Part shown: positions 53,088 through 62,605 of the stretch, in pieces | How the letters are laid out: each line of letters begins with the position of its first letter | Numbering within the stretch: position 1 is the stretch's first letter | Assembly (NCBI GenBank): GCA_965227255.1 | Contig: CBDDFS010000004.1 | Coordinates: forward strand, 235,253 to 299,252 | Source: CBDDFS01 sp965227255 | Lineage (GTDB): Bacteria > Bacteroidota > Bacteroidia > Flavobacteriales_E > Vicingaceae | Direction of reading: 5' to 3' | Length of the DNA stretch: 64,000 bases | Made by a program: the position numbers and the translations under genes | The notes under the pieces: generated by a model | What the model was told of the DNA's origin: nothing | The model's input: the letters and a program-made list of their open reading frames with translations, nothing else | Database searches by the model: none

Positions 53088-54140
53088 TTAAGAGCTAGCA
53101 ATAGATGGAACTTCACCTGTCAGGCTATTCAAAAAGACCTCAATGCTTTGAACATCTTCATCACTCAAATCCTTATTCAACTGCAGTTTCCCCATAATTC
53201 TAATTACCTCATTTAGCTCTGCCACGCTACCGTCGTGAAAATATGGTCCGGTCTTTTCAATATTTCTCAAGGTTGGTACTTTAAACATGTATTTATCTCC
53301 CTCATTGCCGGTCTCTTTGAATCGACCCTCGTCAACATGCTCAGAGCCGGTCACTTCCCAATAATCCCCGTAAACACCAAATTTCTGGAACATATTCCCT
53401 CCCATTGCAGGACCTGTATGGCACGTAACACATCCTGTTTCAATGAATAATTTTAGTCCATTTTTCTCTGCTGAAGTCAAGGCTTCTTCGTCACCATTAA
53501 GGAAATCATCAAATCTTCCCGGTGTCATGAGCGTCCGCTCGAATGCTCCTATGGCCATTCTGAGGTTCGAATACGAAATCGGGTCTGTATCTTCAGGGAA
53601 GGCAGCTGCGAACATATCCTTATACTCATCAATTCCTTTCAATCTTTCCACAAGAAAAGCTTCATCGGGAATGTTCATTTCTACTGGATTCATGATGGGC
53701 ATGCCAGCCTGTTCCTCAACATCGGCAGCTCGACCATCCCAAAATTGAGTAGTGTGCAGGGCAGCATTAAAGGTGGTTGGACTATTCCTGTCACCATTTT
53801 TTCCAAGATCACCCAGAGAAGTAGGAAGATTATCAACACCAAATGATTCAAGTTTATGACATGAGTTACAGCTGTTATTTCCATCCTTCGACAATCTTGT
53901 ATCGAGGTAAAGAACCTTTCCAAGATTAATTTTTTCTTTTGTCAATGGATTTGTTTCGCTTTCAGCTCTGTCAGGTAATGGCTGAAAAAATCTCTTTGCA
54001 GAGATCAGTAATTCCTTGTCTTCATTCGAAGCATAAAAATCTGAAACATTTTGCTTCTCTTCATTGCCTGCTTTTTCCTCATTTCCACCACAGGCCATCA
54101 GGGCCAGAAGTATGCCGGCAAATAAATACGTTCTTTTCAT
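53088..54140 (-). CDS. Di-haem cytochrome c peroxidase (CcpA/MauG family) lipoprotein
   Basis: A 350-residue lipoprotein (lipobox LMAC, Cys17) with two c-type haem motifs: CNSCH at 91-95 and CVTCH at 237-241. The sequence RLSKDGNNSCNSCHKL and SPTTFNAALHTTQFWDGRAA is diagnostic of bacterial cytochrome c peroxidases, which reduce hydrogen peroxide in the periplasm using c-type electron donors. It is the first gene of a unit with the two PPK2 genes (11-base gap). Confidence 0.93.
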   Translation of the reverse strand: MKRTYLFAGILLALMACGGNEEKAGNEEKQNVSDFYASNEDKELLISAKRFFQPLPDRAESETNPLTKEKINLGKVLYLDTRLSKDGNNSCNSCHKLESFGVDNLPTSLGDLGKNGDRNSPTTFNAALHTTQFWDGRAADVEEQAGMPIMNPVEMNIPDEAFLVERLKGIDEYKDMFAAAFPEDTDPISYSNLRMAIGAFERTLMTPGRFDDFLNGDEEALTSAEKNGLKLFIETGCVTCHTGPAMGGNMFQKFGVYGDYWEVTGSEHVDEGRFKETGNEGDKYMFKVPTLRNIEKTGPYFHDGSVAELNEVIRIMGKLQLNKDLSDEDVQSIEVFLNSLTGEVPSIASS

Positions 54141-54199
54141 ATGTATATAGATTTAGACCTCTAAAATGCAATATAAAAATTAATGCTTAGTAACAATAA

Positions 54200-55168
54200 T
54201 CACAGTTTATCGAGGATATCGATCTGCATAAATTCAGGTAAAGTTCCTCTAATATGTTGCATTACTAGATCCGGTTCAATATGCCTGATCATAAAACCAA
54301 CTTCTTCAAGTTTGTTTCCGCTGGCATAATTCCCGTCGACGAGCAGAGAAGACATCTCACCCATGCTAAGTTTTAAGAACCACTTTGGCAGTGTAATACG
54401 TATTACCTGATCACCAATTTGACTGTAGATGAAATCCTGTAATTCACCCCAGGGCGTGGATTTTACAGTAATGTTGAATATACCTTGAAAGTCCATATAC
54501 AAACAAGCACTAATGAATCTAACCACGTCATCAATATGAATCCATGAAAAATAATTTTGATGATTACTGAGCTTGATTTTTAGACCATATTTACTGAGCA
54601 TAAAAAAGGGCTGAACGAAACCTCCGTTTTTGGCAAAGACATTTGAAATTCTGGCTATGACAAAGTGCTCACTTAATTCCTCGAATTTCTTGTGTTCAAT
54701 TTCCCAATCCCTGCATACTTCAGCAAGAAAACCTTCTCCAGGTGGATCATCCTCAGTTTTCGCAGTATTTGTATTGTTCGGACCATAAAATCCAATCGCC
54801 GAAGCACCGATGTAGAACATGAGATTTTTATTCAATTTCCTCAGTGTATTATTGATCAATCTGGTTCCCAATACACGACTGTCATAGATCTCCTTTTTTC
54901 TATCTTTGGTCCATAGACCGCCTGCTATATTGGCGCCAGCAAGATTAACGATCACCTCCACATCCTGGAATGCCTTTTCATCAATGACTTGCTCTTCCAC
55001 GTTCCAGTAAAATGTATTTTCATTCTTGGAAACAAAATCTTTGTTGGTCGACAATATCCGTATGGTATGCCCTTCCCAATTGAACAATTTGATCAAATGG
55101 GAGCCTATCAATCCGGTAGCACCTGCAATCAGTATATTTCTTTTTTCGAAGTAATATTTATCTAACAT
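54200..55168 (-). CDS. TIGR01777-family NAD-dependent epimerase (SDR39U1-like)
   Basis: A 322-residue extended short-chain dehydrogenase. It has the NAD-binding GATGLIGSHLIKLF at about 16-29, NLAGANIAGGLWTKDRKKEI and FYIGASAIGFYGPN, all characteristic of the TIGR01777 epimerase group, and the C-terminal DUF1731-like region (TLPKWFLKLSMGEMSSLLVD). The substrate is not known. It is monocistronic, with the PhoH gene divergent from it. Confidence 0.88.
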   Translation of the reverse strand: MLDKYYFEKRNILIAGATGLIGSHLIKLFNWEGHTIRILSTNKDFVSKNENTFYWNVEEQVIDEKAFQDVEVIVNLAGANIAGGLWTKDRKKEIYDSRVLGTRLINNTLRKLNKNLMFYIGASAIGFYGPNNTNTAKTEDDPPGEGFLAEVCRDWEIEHKKFEELSEHFVIARISNVFAKNGGFVQPFFMLSKYGLKIKLSNHQNYFSWIHIDDVVRFISACLYMDFQGIFNITVKSTPWGELQDFIYSQIGDQVIRITLPKWFLKLSMGEMSSLLVDGNYASGNKLEEVGFMIRHIEPDLVMQHIRGTLPEFMQIDILDKL

Positions 55169-55303
55169 TCAAAACTTTTATTTGACCGGAAGGGGCTCTA
55201 TTCGAAAGATAAAACTTTTTAAGAGTATTTAGTTAATTACTTTCTGAACACCCACTTTCAGCGCTTTAAAATTCACTTACATTTATCAAAAAGGAAACTC
55301 AAT

Positions 55304-56638
55304 ATGCCACGAGCCAAAAAACAGAGAAAGATCTTTGTCTTCGACACATCAGTTATTCTTCATGATCACAATTCCATTAACAACTTTGAGGAGCATGATG
55401 TTGCAATTCCTATAACAGTTCTTGAAGAACTGGATAATTTCAAGCGTGGTAATGACACCAAGAACTTCGAAGCGAGGGAGTTTATCAGGATCATTGATAA
55501 ACTTTCTGGAGATGCTACGCTCAATGATTGGATCCCACTTGAAGGCAAGGGAAAGGGGCAATTCAAAATAGTAATGCAGAATAAGGTCAAGGGAGATGAT
55601 GCAGAAATTGTCTTTAACGATCATAAAGCAGATCACAGAATTCTCAATAGTGCCCTTACACTGAAAGAAGAAGAACAGTGTCGAGTTATTTTGGTTACAA
55701 AGGATATTAACCTGAGAATTAAGGCAAAAGCTTTGAATATTGAGGCTCAGGACTATGAAACGGGCAAGATCAAGGACCTTAAGAATCTGAACACGGGGAT
55801 TTGCAATAAAGAAAACATTGAAAGTGATGTGATTAGAAGAATATTCACGGATGGTCACACTACTCAAATGGATTTCCTTGGAAATGATAAGGTGGCCAAT
55901 CAATTCTACATCCTGAAAAATGGACGTTCATCCGCATTGGCATTCTACAATCCCTTTAAAGAGGTGGTTGAGCGTGTTGAAAAACTTTACACCTATGGCA
56001 TTAAACCAAAGAACGCCGAGCAAACATTCGCCCTTCATGCCATCATGAATCCCGACATTAAACTCGTAAGTCTTCAGGGTGTAGCCGGAACAGGAAAAAC
56101 CTTGCTCGCTCTTGCAGGCTCTCTCGAACAGAGAAAACAATACAAACAGATCATTCTTGCTCGACCTATTGTACCACTTAGCAATAAAGACATAGGTTAT
56201 CTTCCGGGGGATGTAAATGAGAAGATCAATCCATATATGGAACCACTATGGGATAATCTGAAATTTATAAAGAATCAATTCTCGGAGAATGAGAAAAGAC
56301 ACAAACAGATCGTCGAGATGGAGCAGGATGAAAAGATCATTATTACACCTCTTGCCTTCATTCGTGGAAGAAGTTTATCTGACATCATATTTATCGTCGA
56401 TGAGGCACAAAACCTGACACCTCATGAGGTTAAGACCATAATTACAAGAGCTGGGGAGAATTCCAAGATCATTTTTACGGGAGACATTAACCAGATCGAT
56501 ACACCTTACCTCGATGAGCAGAGCAACGGACTTTCATATCTGATAGACAGATTACAAGGACACAAGTTATTTGCGCACATAACTCTGGAGAAAGGAGAAC
56601 GTTCTGAATTGGCCAACCTGGCCAACGAAATGCTCTAA
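55304..56638 (+). CDS. PIN-PhoH family ATPase (YlaK-like)
   Basis: A 444-residue protein with an N-terminal PIN nuclease domain (about 9-155; Asp14 in VFDTSVILHD, Glu41-Glu42 and Asp134) and a C-terminal PhoH ATPase domain (about 240-440; Walker A GVAGTGKT at 259-266, Walker B FIVDEAQNL, and FTGDINQIDTPYLDEQSNG). PIN-PhoH proteins are RNA helicase/ribonuclease enzymes. The gene is monocistronic; its last 4 bases overlap the convergent barrel gene. Confidence 0.92.
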   Translation: MPRAKKQRKIFVFDTSVILHDHNSINNFEEHDVAIPITVLEELDNFKRGNDTKNFEAREFIRIIDKLSGDATLNDWIPLEGKGKGQFKIVMQNKVKGDDAEIVFNDHKADHRILNSALTLKEEEQCRVILVTKDINLRIKAKALNIEAQDYETGKIKDLKNLNTGICNKENIESDVIRRIFTDGHTTQMDFLGNDKVANQFYILKNGRSSALAFYNPFKEVVERVEKLYTYGIKPKNAEQTFALHAIMNPDIKLVSLQGVAGTGKTLLALAGSLEQRKQYKQIILARPIVPLSNKDIGYLPGDVNEKINPYMEPLWDNLKFIKNQFSENEKRHKQIVEMEQDEKIIITPLAFIRGRSLSDIIFIVDEAQNLTPHEVKTIITRAGENSKIIFTGDINQIDTPYLDEQSNGLSYLIDRLQGHKLFAHITLEKGERSELANLANEML

Positions 56639-57390
56639 AAACGCTGAATGCGGTAAACGATTCCTACCGTTGAATTGGTCATACTCATGTTCTGAGTATA
56701 GGTAAACGAATCCCTTCTACCGTTGTCGTAGTCGACATCTACAATGAATTCAGGACTGGTTGCATAGAAGTCTAAAGCAAAACGAATGGCAAAGGCTTCG
56801 GATAGATTCAGACGTAAGCCAATTCCCAGATCATATGAAATGGAGTTTGCAAAGGCTGATCCTTGGCGTATATAATTAAAATTCACTCCGTCATCCCGAG
56901 TTACGTAAATGGAAGGAATACTTGAATAAGCATAGCCCACCAGAGCATGTATGTCAAGGAAACCATTTTCAAATGGTATTGTAAGAATGATACCACCCAT
57001 AAAGGAAGAAGAGGTATACCAACCAGATTCCACCGTATGTCGTGCTCTTGGATCAGTCTGCATGAGATTATCAAGGATGACTTGCGAATTGAGTCTGTGG
57101 CTGGTGAATATTCCCTTAGCCATAAAACCTATAGAATAGTTCACATAATAGGCGTAATTCGCGTCAATTACATAACCGGTTCTGGCTAAACCCGCATAGT
57201 AATTACTCAGGCTCTGATCTCCATAGTCGCCATTAGGAGAGGATAAACCAACATTAATGGAAAGGTGATCTTCTCTGGAAAGCTGAACTTCCAATTCTTC
57301 TTCCTCTACATATTGAGCATGAGATTGCTGGATAATCAGCAGAAAGAGTGCGACACATATAGATGTCGCCCGAAAAGAAAGATCAATCAT
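56635..57390 (-). CDS. Outer-membrane beta-barrel protein
   Basis: The ATG at 57390 opens a signal peptide (MIDLSFRATSICVALFLLII, cleavage near HAQ). The mature protein has barrel strands such as YVIDANYAYYVNYSIGFMAK, GYAYSSIPSIY and FAIRFALDFYA, and ends VGIVYRIQRF with a terminal Phe. The function is unknown. It is the last gene of the operon that starts with the GCS2-CBS gene; it overlaps the monooxygenase-like gene by 8 bases. Confidence 0.65.
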   Translation of the reverse strand: MIDLSFRATSICVALFLLIIQQSHAQYVEEEELEVQLSREDHLSINVGLSSPNGDYGDQSLSNYYAGLARTGYVIDANYAYYVNYSIGFMAKGIFTSHRLNSQVILDNLMQTDPRARHTVESGWYTSSSFMGGIILTIPFENGFLDIHALVGYAYSSIPSIYVTRDDGVNFNYIRQGSAFANSISYDLGIGLRLNLSEAFAIRFALDFYATSPEFIVDVDYDNGRRDSFTYTQNMSMTNSTVGIVYRIQRF

Positions 57391-57682
57391 GAAATGCAAG
57401 CCTGTTCAGGTCAGTGAAAACAGGATCTTCATCACACAATGGATAAATAGAATCGGTAAACTCGGTACAATAACTTGAACTGCGGTGCTGTTCTTCGGCA
57501 TATTCATCTTCAAAACTCATGAAATGAATAAACTTTGTGGGATCATCTTTTTGTTGCAAAGCTCTGTAGAGTAGCGTATCCTCCTCATTTAGTTTGATGC
57601 TTTCAACAAATTCCCGCACCAACATTTTCGCTTCGTCCAAAGATTCGGTCTTTACCTTATAGGTGACCATTTTATTGATCAT
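57383..57682 (-). CDS. ABM-like (antibiotic biosynthesis monooxygenase-fold) protein
   Basis: A 99-residue protein with the dimeric ferredoxin-like pattern of the ABM family: MVTYKVKTESLDEAKMLVRE, then LLYRALQQKDDPTKFIHFMS and FEDEYAEEQHRSSSYCTEFT. Members degrade haem, oxidise quinols or have unknown roles. No catalytic residue can be fixed. An ATG four codons downstream (57670) is an alternative start. Confidence 0.7.
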   Translation of the reverse strand: MINKMVTYKVKTESLDEAKMLVREFVESIKLNEEDTLLYRALQQKDDPTKFIHFMSFEDEYAEEQHRSSSYCTEFTDSIYPLCDEDPVFTDLNRLAFHD

Positions 57683-57699
57683 CTGTGAGAAATTTAAGT

Positions 57700-58512
57700 T
57701 TAGTTAAGTTGGGGTTCTTTTAAAATTAACAATGGAATCTCCGTATGCTGTAACATTCTAAAAGTAAAATTCTTTCCGAATATTCTCTCAAAAATGTGAT
57801 GATTTCTTCTGACCATCACAACCATGTCATTATCTCCTTTTTTCCTGATGTAGGAGCTTATTCCATCAATTACGTCATCGCTCTTGATCAGCTTGTAAGA
57901 ATATTTAACTTCCGGTTCAAAAAAGGCACCTTCCATCCTACTGTTCTCTACATGCTCCTGATTTGGTTTGCCACCATGTGTTTTTACATGAGCTACCCTT
58001 ACCTCCGAATTGTAATGACTGGCAAAGAATTTGACTATTTGAAGAGGTTCAACGGAAGATAATTCTTCATAAGAGGAACAATAAAGAATACGCTCAAGGC
58101 TGCCCAGGTTGCCTTCTGAAGGTATAACCAATACCGGACTATCAGATTCATTGATCACCCGTACCACCTTCTCTCTTTTGGCATTTCCGGAATTGATCCG
58201 CCCACCACCAGCTATGATAAGATCAGCGTCTGTGATAAGATTTTCATACAATTCGCCACCAGGGAAATCTTCCGATGCAATAATGATTCTCACAGAAGAT
58301 TCATCGACCTGATCCAAATTAATTTGGTTGATTTCCGATTTTATAGATTCTCTTAGATCATGCACCTGTTCGTCACCAATCGTGTTGGGACTGGCGTGAT
58401 ATACAATGATCTTGGAATTGAATTTGCCGGAGAATTTCAAGGCACAGTCGAGAACCGACTGCATATTCGCTGAAAGATCAACCAGGGCCAGAATATTGTT
58501 TATTCCTGTCAT
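57700..58512 (-). CDS. Universal stress protein, two domains
   Basis: A 270-residue tandem USP. Domain 1 starts NILALVDLSANMQSVLDCAL and has a phosphate-loop-like stretch DLIIAGGGRINSGNAKREKV (G-2x-G-9x-G-type). Domain 2 (about 135-270) starts LERILYCSSYEELSSVEPLQ and ends VMVRRNHHIFERIFGKNFTF, close to the USP C-terminal motif. It sits in the operon with the GCS2-CBS ligase; the partner proteins suggest an adenylate-sensing role. Confidence 0.87.
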   Translation of the reverse strand: MTGINNILALVDLSANMQSVLDCALKFSGKFNSKIIVYHASPNTIGDEQVHDLRESIKSEINQINLDQVDESSVRIIIASEDFPGGELYENLITDADLIIAGGGRINSGNAKREKVVRVINESDSPVLVIPSEGNLGSLERILYCSSYEELSSVEPLQIVKFFASHYNSEVRVAHVKTHGGKPNQEHVENSRMEGAFFEPEVKYSYKLIKSDDVIDGISSYIRKKGDNDMVVMVRRNHHIFERIFGKNFTFRMLQHTEIPLLILKEPQLN

Positions 58513-58524
58513 AGACCAGGCCGG

Positions 58525-58884
58525 TCAGCTCATTTCTTCTCCGGTAGAGTTTTGTTCTTTCAGGGACCAGGAATCTGTGGCCGATGTTTCCAGCCACAGA
58601 TCTCCCGATTTCCTAAAAACCTGTATGTGAATTCCGAAAAGATCCTCAAAATCATTTTCCAGGTCACTCACCTTCATTTCACTGTGAATTGTGATGCTTC
58701 CTTGTTTATGATTCGTCCTCACCTCTCCCAACTTGTGATTTTCTGTAATCATTTCCGACTTGGGAGAAGCATCTCCCTCGGCATGGGCCTTTGAGAAAAA
58801 CTCCAGTTTCAGAAATGGATACTTCGCGGAGAACTCTTCCTGCAGATCCTGAAGAGTTCTGTTGTCATCAATTAATATCTCCAT
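58525..58884 (-). CDS. Small protein of unknown function in the GCS2-CBS operon
   Basis: A 119-residue soluble, acidic protein without signal peptide. The N-terminal half reads TLQDLQEEFSAKYPFLKLEF and the C-terminal half SDLENDFEDLFGIHIQVFRK followed by SGDLWLETSATDSWSLKEQN, suggesting an alpha/beta repeat of about 55 residues. I do not recognise a family. It is 12 bases upstream of the USP gene and 8 bases downstream of the coiled-coil gene, so it belongs to the same transcript. Confidence 0.6.
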   Translation of the reverse strand: MEILIDDNRTLQDLQEEFSAKYPFLKLEFFSKAHAEGDASPKSEMITENHKLGEVRTNHKQGSITIHSEMKVSDLENDFEDLFGIHIQVFRKSGDLWLETSATDSWSLKEQNSTGEEMS

Positions 58885-58892
58885 TTATTCTC

Positions 58893-59288
58893 TTACATCC
58901 ACTTAGACAAGAAAGACATGAATTCTGTTTTAAGATCTCCATAGATCTTTTTGAATTGATCAACCTGATCTCTCAATTCAGTGTGATCCTCAAACAATAC
59001 ATGATCTATAGCTACCGGATTATCCTTGGCTTCTTTTTCAAGGGCGTTTTCGTGTTGCTTGACTTCGTGCCTCAATTCGTCCACTACTTCAATTTGACGG
59101 ATGTACTGATTTTGAAAATGCTCAACTTCCCTCATTACTTCCATAGCTGTATTTCTGCTAACTATGTCCTCCAGCCTGTGATTGAAAATTGCGATTTCGT
59201 CTTTATAGAATTTGAACTCATTCAGCCATAAGTTGAGCTCAAAATGAAGGTCTCCAATGTGAACTTTTTTTTCTGCTACTACTGTCAT
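58893..59288 (-). CDS. Small helical (coiled-coil) protein of unknown function
   Basis: A 131-residue, highly helical and charged protein (AMEVMREVEHFQNQYIRQIE, VDELRHEVKQHENALEKEAK, LRDQVDQFKKIYGDLKTEFM) without a signal or membrane segment. It may form a four-helix bundle. I do not recognise the family. It lies 17 bases downstream of the aspartoacylase-like gene in the same operon. Confidence 0.6.
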   Translation of the reverse strand: MTVVAEKKVHIGDLHFELNLWLNEFKFYKDEIAIFNHRLEDIVSRNTAMEVMREVEHFQNQYIRQIEVVDELRHEVKQHENALEKEAKDNPVAIDHVLFEDHTELRDQVDQFKKIYGDLKTEFMSFLSKWM

Positions 59289-59305
59289 GATTTGATGTTT
59301 ACGTG

Positions 59306-60484
59306 TTAATACTTAGGTTTAATAGTTTCTCTTTTTATATACAGCAGTTTGAAACCACTGCGTTTAACTCTTCGGTATCCGAGTAAGTGGAATATTTCTC
59401 TTGATAAATATCTGGCAATGCGGATATCAACGGCAAGGGTCTTGTAATCTTTGTCGTACCTTTTAACGCCTGGTAATGCCAACAACAAATAGTCAAAATT
59501 GATTCTCCTAAGAAAGGAAGAAAATCTAAGCCAAAATTTAGGAATTAATTTTATTATATAAAAGCCCTCACTGCCTTTATTTTGGTACAAAGGCATGAAT
59601 AAATATCCAGACTCAAGTGATTTGATCTCACCATCCTGATTTCTTGCAAGAAGCTGATGCGCCCTTATCTTGGAAAAATTTGCATATCCATCAAGCATTT
59701 TAAACTGCTCTCCTTCTTTAATCTGATAACGATGCCGTACTTCAAAGAATGAATGCGAATATGGAAGTTTACTCCTGGATCTGATCAATTCTTCATAAAG
59801 CTTCTTGTCCTTCATAAATCCGGTGATCATAAAAGTCTGAAGGATGAAGGTCTTGTTTATCTCAAGGGTAAGTGGATCGTCGTGTTGTCCGGCCTCAAAA
59901 CCCATGGAAATATAACCCTGATCATTGATGTAACTCAACATCGGACCCTGAAGATATTCTTCAATCCCCAGAATAACACGCATAGGATATTTCTCAGCGA
60001 GTTTTCTGTTTATCATGGTGTCATTGATCAGAACAAAAGGAACAGAGGCCGAAGATGTAGTGTGAAGGTCGAAAAACATAAAGGGTCCACTCTCTTCCGT
60101 AATGATCTGCATAAATTCATTGAACAAGTCGATCTGTTCCGCGACATCCGGATGATCTTCAACATTTTCAAAACCATTCTCAATCTTATCGATCTGATCG
60201 TCATGCCACATACGGTTCAGATCTTCCTTTAGATATCTTTGACGCTCTGCAAGAGCTTTGAGGTTCCCCGTAAAAGCAAAGGCCTTGCCTCTGAATTCAG
60301 AATCTCTTCCTTTGAATTTTTCGAATATTTCTTCCAGAGCCAATACACCGGAAGGTTCATTTCCGTGAACTCCTCCTATAAAAATCAAAACAGATCCCTT
60401 GTTGACTCCACCCAACTCTCCAATTTTTCTCCGGTATGTCGTCAAATGCGGTTTTTCTATCTCAATTTCCTCTTGTGTATTCAA
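59306..60484 (-). CDS. Aspartoacylase/succinylglutamate desuccinylase-family metallo-amidohydrolase
   Basis: A 392-residue M14-fold enzyme. The zinc ligands are present: His40 and Glu43 in IGGVHGNEPSG, and His141 in FDLHTTSSA. The substrate-binding DLNRMW (about 89-94) matches the aspartoacylase/AstE motif. Such enzymes cleave N-acyl amino acids. The N-terminus is cytoplasmic; a long C-terminal part (about 290-392) is extra. The start TTG overlaps the GCS2-CBS stop (TTGA). Coupling to a glutamate ligase suggests a matched make/cut pair. Confidence 0.85.
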   Translation of the reverse strand: MNTQEEIEIEKPHLTTYRRKIGELGGVNKGSVLIFIGGVHGNEPSGVLALEEIFEKFKGRDSEFRGKAFAFTGNLKALAERQRYLKEDLNRMWHDDQIDKIENGFENVEDHPDVAEQIDLFNEFMQIITEESGPFMFFDLHTTSSASVPFVLINDTMINRKLAEKYPMRVILGIEEYLQGPMLSYINDQGYISMGFEAGQHDDPLTLEINKTFILQTFMITGFMKDKKLYEELIRSRSKLPYSHSFFEVRHRYQIKEGEQFKMLDGYANFSKIRAHQLLARNQDGEIKSLESGYLFMPLYQNKGSEGFYIIKLIPKFWLRFSSFLRRINFDYLLLALPGVKRYDKDYKTLAVDIRIARYLSREIFHLLGYRRVKRSGFKLLYIKRETIKPKY

Positions 60485-62406
60485 GCTTTATCATCTTTAT
60501 GAGTCAACTCATCGAAGAGTTGTTCTCCAAATTTTATGTAGTCTCTTTCAGTAAATAAACCAACCAACTTTCCATTGTTAACGACTGGTAAGCAAGAAAA
60601 TTCATTTCTTCTCATGATCTTGATGGCATCTACCGTATGCGTTTCGGGAGATATGGTAATCGGGTCTTTTTCCATGATTTCAGCAGCTTCCACTTCTTCC
60701 CATCTTTGCCTGTTCTCACTACCATAGAAATTAAGTAAGGTATCCGAACTGATCATACCTACCAATTCACCGTTTTCATTTTCAACTGGCACATGCCTAA
60801 TATTACTCCAGAGCATTATGTTTCTAACAAGGTCAATCAACTCTCCCGGATTCACCGTGATCAGATCCGTAGTCATAACCTGTCCAATCTTTTGGTATTT
60901 ACTCTTCCAATTTCCGCCTTCGCTCAAACTTGCCAGTTTCCATCTGTGAACAGGTAATCCTTTTTTCTGTCTGGCATAAATACCTTCTGTTATGGTTGAA
61001 AGACATTCCTGATTGTGGCAATCTTTTTTCAGTTCATTATAGCTATCCAGCATCCATTGTGAACCCGTTCTTTCCGATTTCACCCTGTTTTTTATTATTC
61101 CCAGGTATTTATCAATGTCGGCCTGATCAACTTTTGCTTTTTTCAGTCCTTCTTCGGCTATTGGAATCATTTCATTTAGAATCAGATCCTGGGCTGGAAC
61201 AAGTTTATCCGACATCCATTTAAACTGTGTGCTAATTCCAAACTGAGCGGCCTTGACAAAATTGCTTTTGGCATCATCGAAATGCAATTGCTCATGAATG
61301 TTTTCATATTTCTCCGGCATACCATACATCAAACCGGTCCAGAATGCCGTATTTGCTATTTCATCTACGATACTTGGACCCGCCGGCACATACCTCGCTT
61401 CAATTCGGATGTGAGGCTTTCCATCTGTCAAGCCATAGCAAGCCCTGTTCCACTTGTAAACGGTTCCGTTGTGCAGAGCTAAAGCTTTCAGGTCAGGCAC
61501 TTTTCCTTCCTTCAAGTCATCTACCGAGCTTTTTTCTATTTCCCGTGTCAGCAAGATTTTAAACCTACTTACATTCTCCTGATAGTGATCAAGAATGCTT
61601 CCTTCCTCCCATTTATTACCAAAGAATACTCGGGGCCTTTCTTCTCTGAACGTCGATTCAGATTTCCGAATATCAGTTGATTGCTGAAATAGAGCAATTC
61701 TGGTTTCTTTCCAAAGTCTGCGCCCCAGGAACATAGGGGAATTTACGCAACAGGCAAGTACCGGTCCCGATATAGCTTTCGACCAGTTGTAGTATTCCTT
61801 GAATTTATCGGGATTGATCTGAAAGTGTATCTGAAAGCTCGTATTACAGGATTCGAATAAAACACTATCTGTCTTTGTGATCAATTCATCAATGCCCTGT
61901 ATATTAAACTCGAAATCCTTACCTCTGGCCTTCGACATAACTTCATTCAGGGCGAGGTAGCGCTGAATTGGTGTGATCTTATCAATGCCTATATCACCTT
62001 CCTTAATTGTAGGTAAAATACCGGTTAGAATAACTTTCCCTCCGATCTTGTGGGCCTGCTTATTGGCTTTGGTTAGCAAACGAACCAGATCGTTTTCGTA
62101 TTTGGAAAAGCATTTATTCCTGAATACTCTGGGTTCAAGATTGATCTCTAAATTGAATTTGGCCAATTCCGTGGTGAAATGATCATCCCGCAGTCTTTTC
62201 AGTAATTCGAGATTCTTCATTAATGGCCTCAGAGAGTAATCCATTATACAGAACTCCTGCTCCAGTCCGATTCGCGTAGAATCTTTCTCGAACATGTCCT
62301 GTTCGAGCATCATTTTTAATGCTTCCAGGTCTTCAAGGAGGTGTTTGGAATACTCCTTCCTTTTGACCGGATCTTTATAGTCTAATTCTTCTAAAGATAT
62401 TCCCAA
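60481..62406 (-). CDS. GCS2-type glutamate ligase fused to two CBS domains
   Basis: A 641-residue fusion. Residues about 1-490 form a GCS2/YbdK-like carboxylate-amine ligase with the ATP/Mg motif RIGLEQEFCIMD (about 47-58), SCNTSFQIHFQINPD and RIEARYVPAGPS. Residues 510-630 are a CBS pair (VMTTDLITVNPGELIDLVRN and IMEKDPITISPETHTVDAIK), which in other proteins binds adenine nucleotides. The enzyme should join glutamate to an amine or amino acid under energy-state control. The start is TTG (62404-62406); the upstream in-frame stop leaves no ATG. It heads a seven-gene operon. Confidence 0.87.
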   Translation of the reverse strand: MGISLEELDYKDPVKRKEYSKHLLEDLEALKMMLEQDMFEKDSTRIGLEQEFCIMDYSLRPLMKNLELLKRLRDDHFTTELAKFNLEINLEPRVFRNKCFSKYENDLVRLLTKANKQAHKIGGKVILTGILPTIKEGDIGIDKITPIQRYLALNEVMSKARGKDFEFNIQGIDELITKTDSVLFESCNTSFQIHFQINPDKFKEYYNWSKAISGPVLACCVNSPMFLGRRLWKETRIALFQQSTDIRKSESTFREERPRVFFGNKWEEGSILDHYQENVSRFKILLTREIEKSSVDDLKEGKVPDLKALALHNGTVYKWNRACYGLTDGKPHIRIEARYVPAGPSIVDEIANTAFWTGLMYGMPEKYENIHEQLHFDDAKSNFVKAAQFGISTQFKWMSDKLVPAQDLILNEMIPIAEEGLKKAKVDQADIDKYLGIIKNRVKSERTGSQWMLDSYNELKKDCHNQECLSTITEGIYARQKKGLPVHRWKLASLSEGGNWKSKYQKIGQVMTTDLITVNPGELIDLVRNIMLWSNIRHVPVENENGELVGMISSDTLLNFYGSENRQRWEEVEAAEIMEKDPITISPETHTVDAIKIMRRNEFSCLPVVNNGKLVGLFTERDYIKFGEQLFDELTHKDDKA

Positions 62407-62605
62407 AGCAAATCGAAAGTATAATAATAAGCAACCACCAGGTCTTTATCATGGCCTTCATCAATTCGTACCATGATATTAGTCAATCTAAATTTAAAAA
62501 GATTTGGGAAACTTCTTATAAACGGAAGGCTGTCAATAATTTAGATAATGCATCTTTTCGTAATTGAATTAATTCATTTTCTTTGTAGAAAGTCGAAAAG
62601 CCGTT

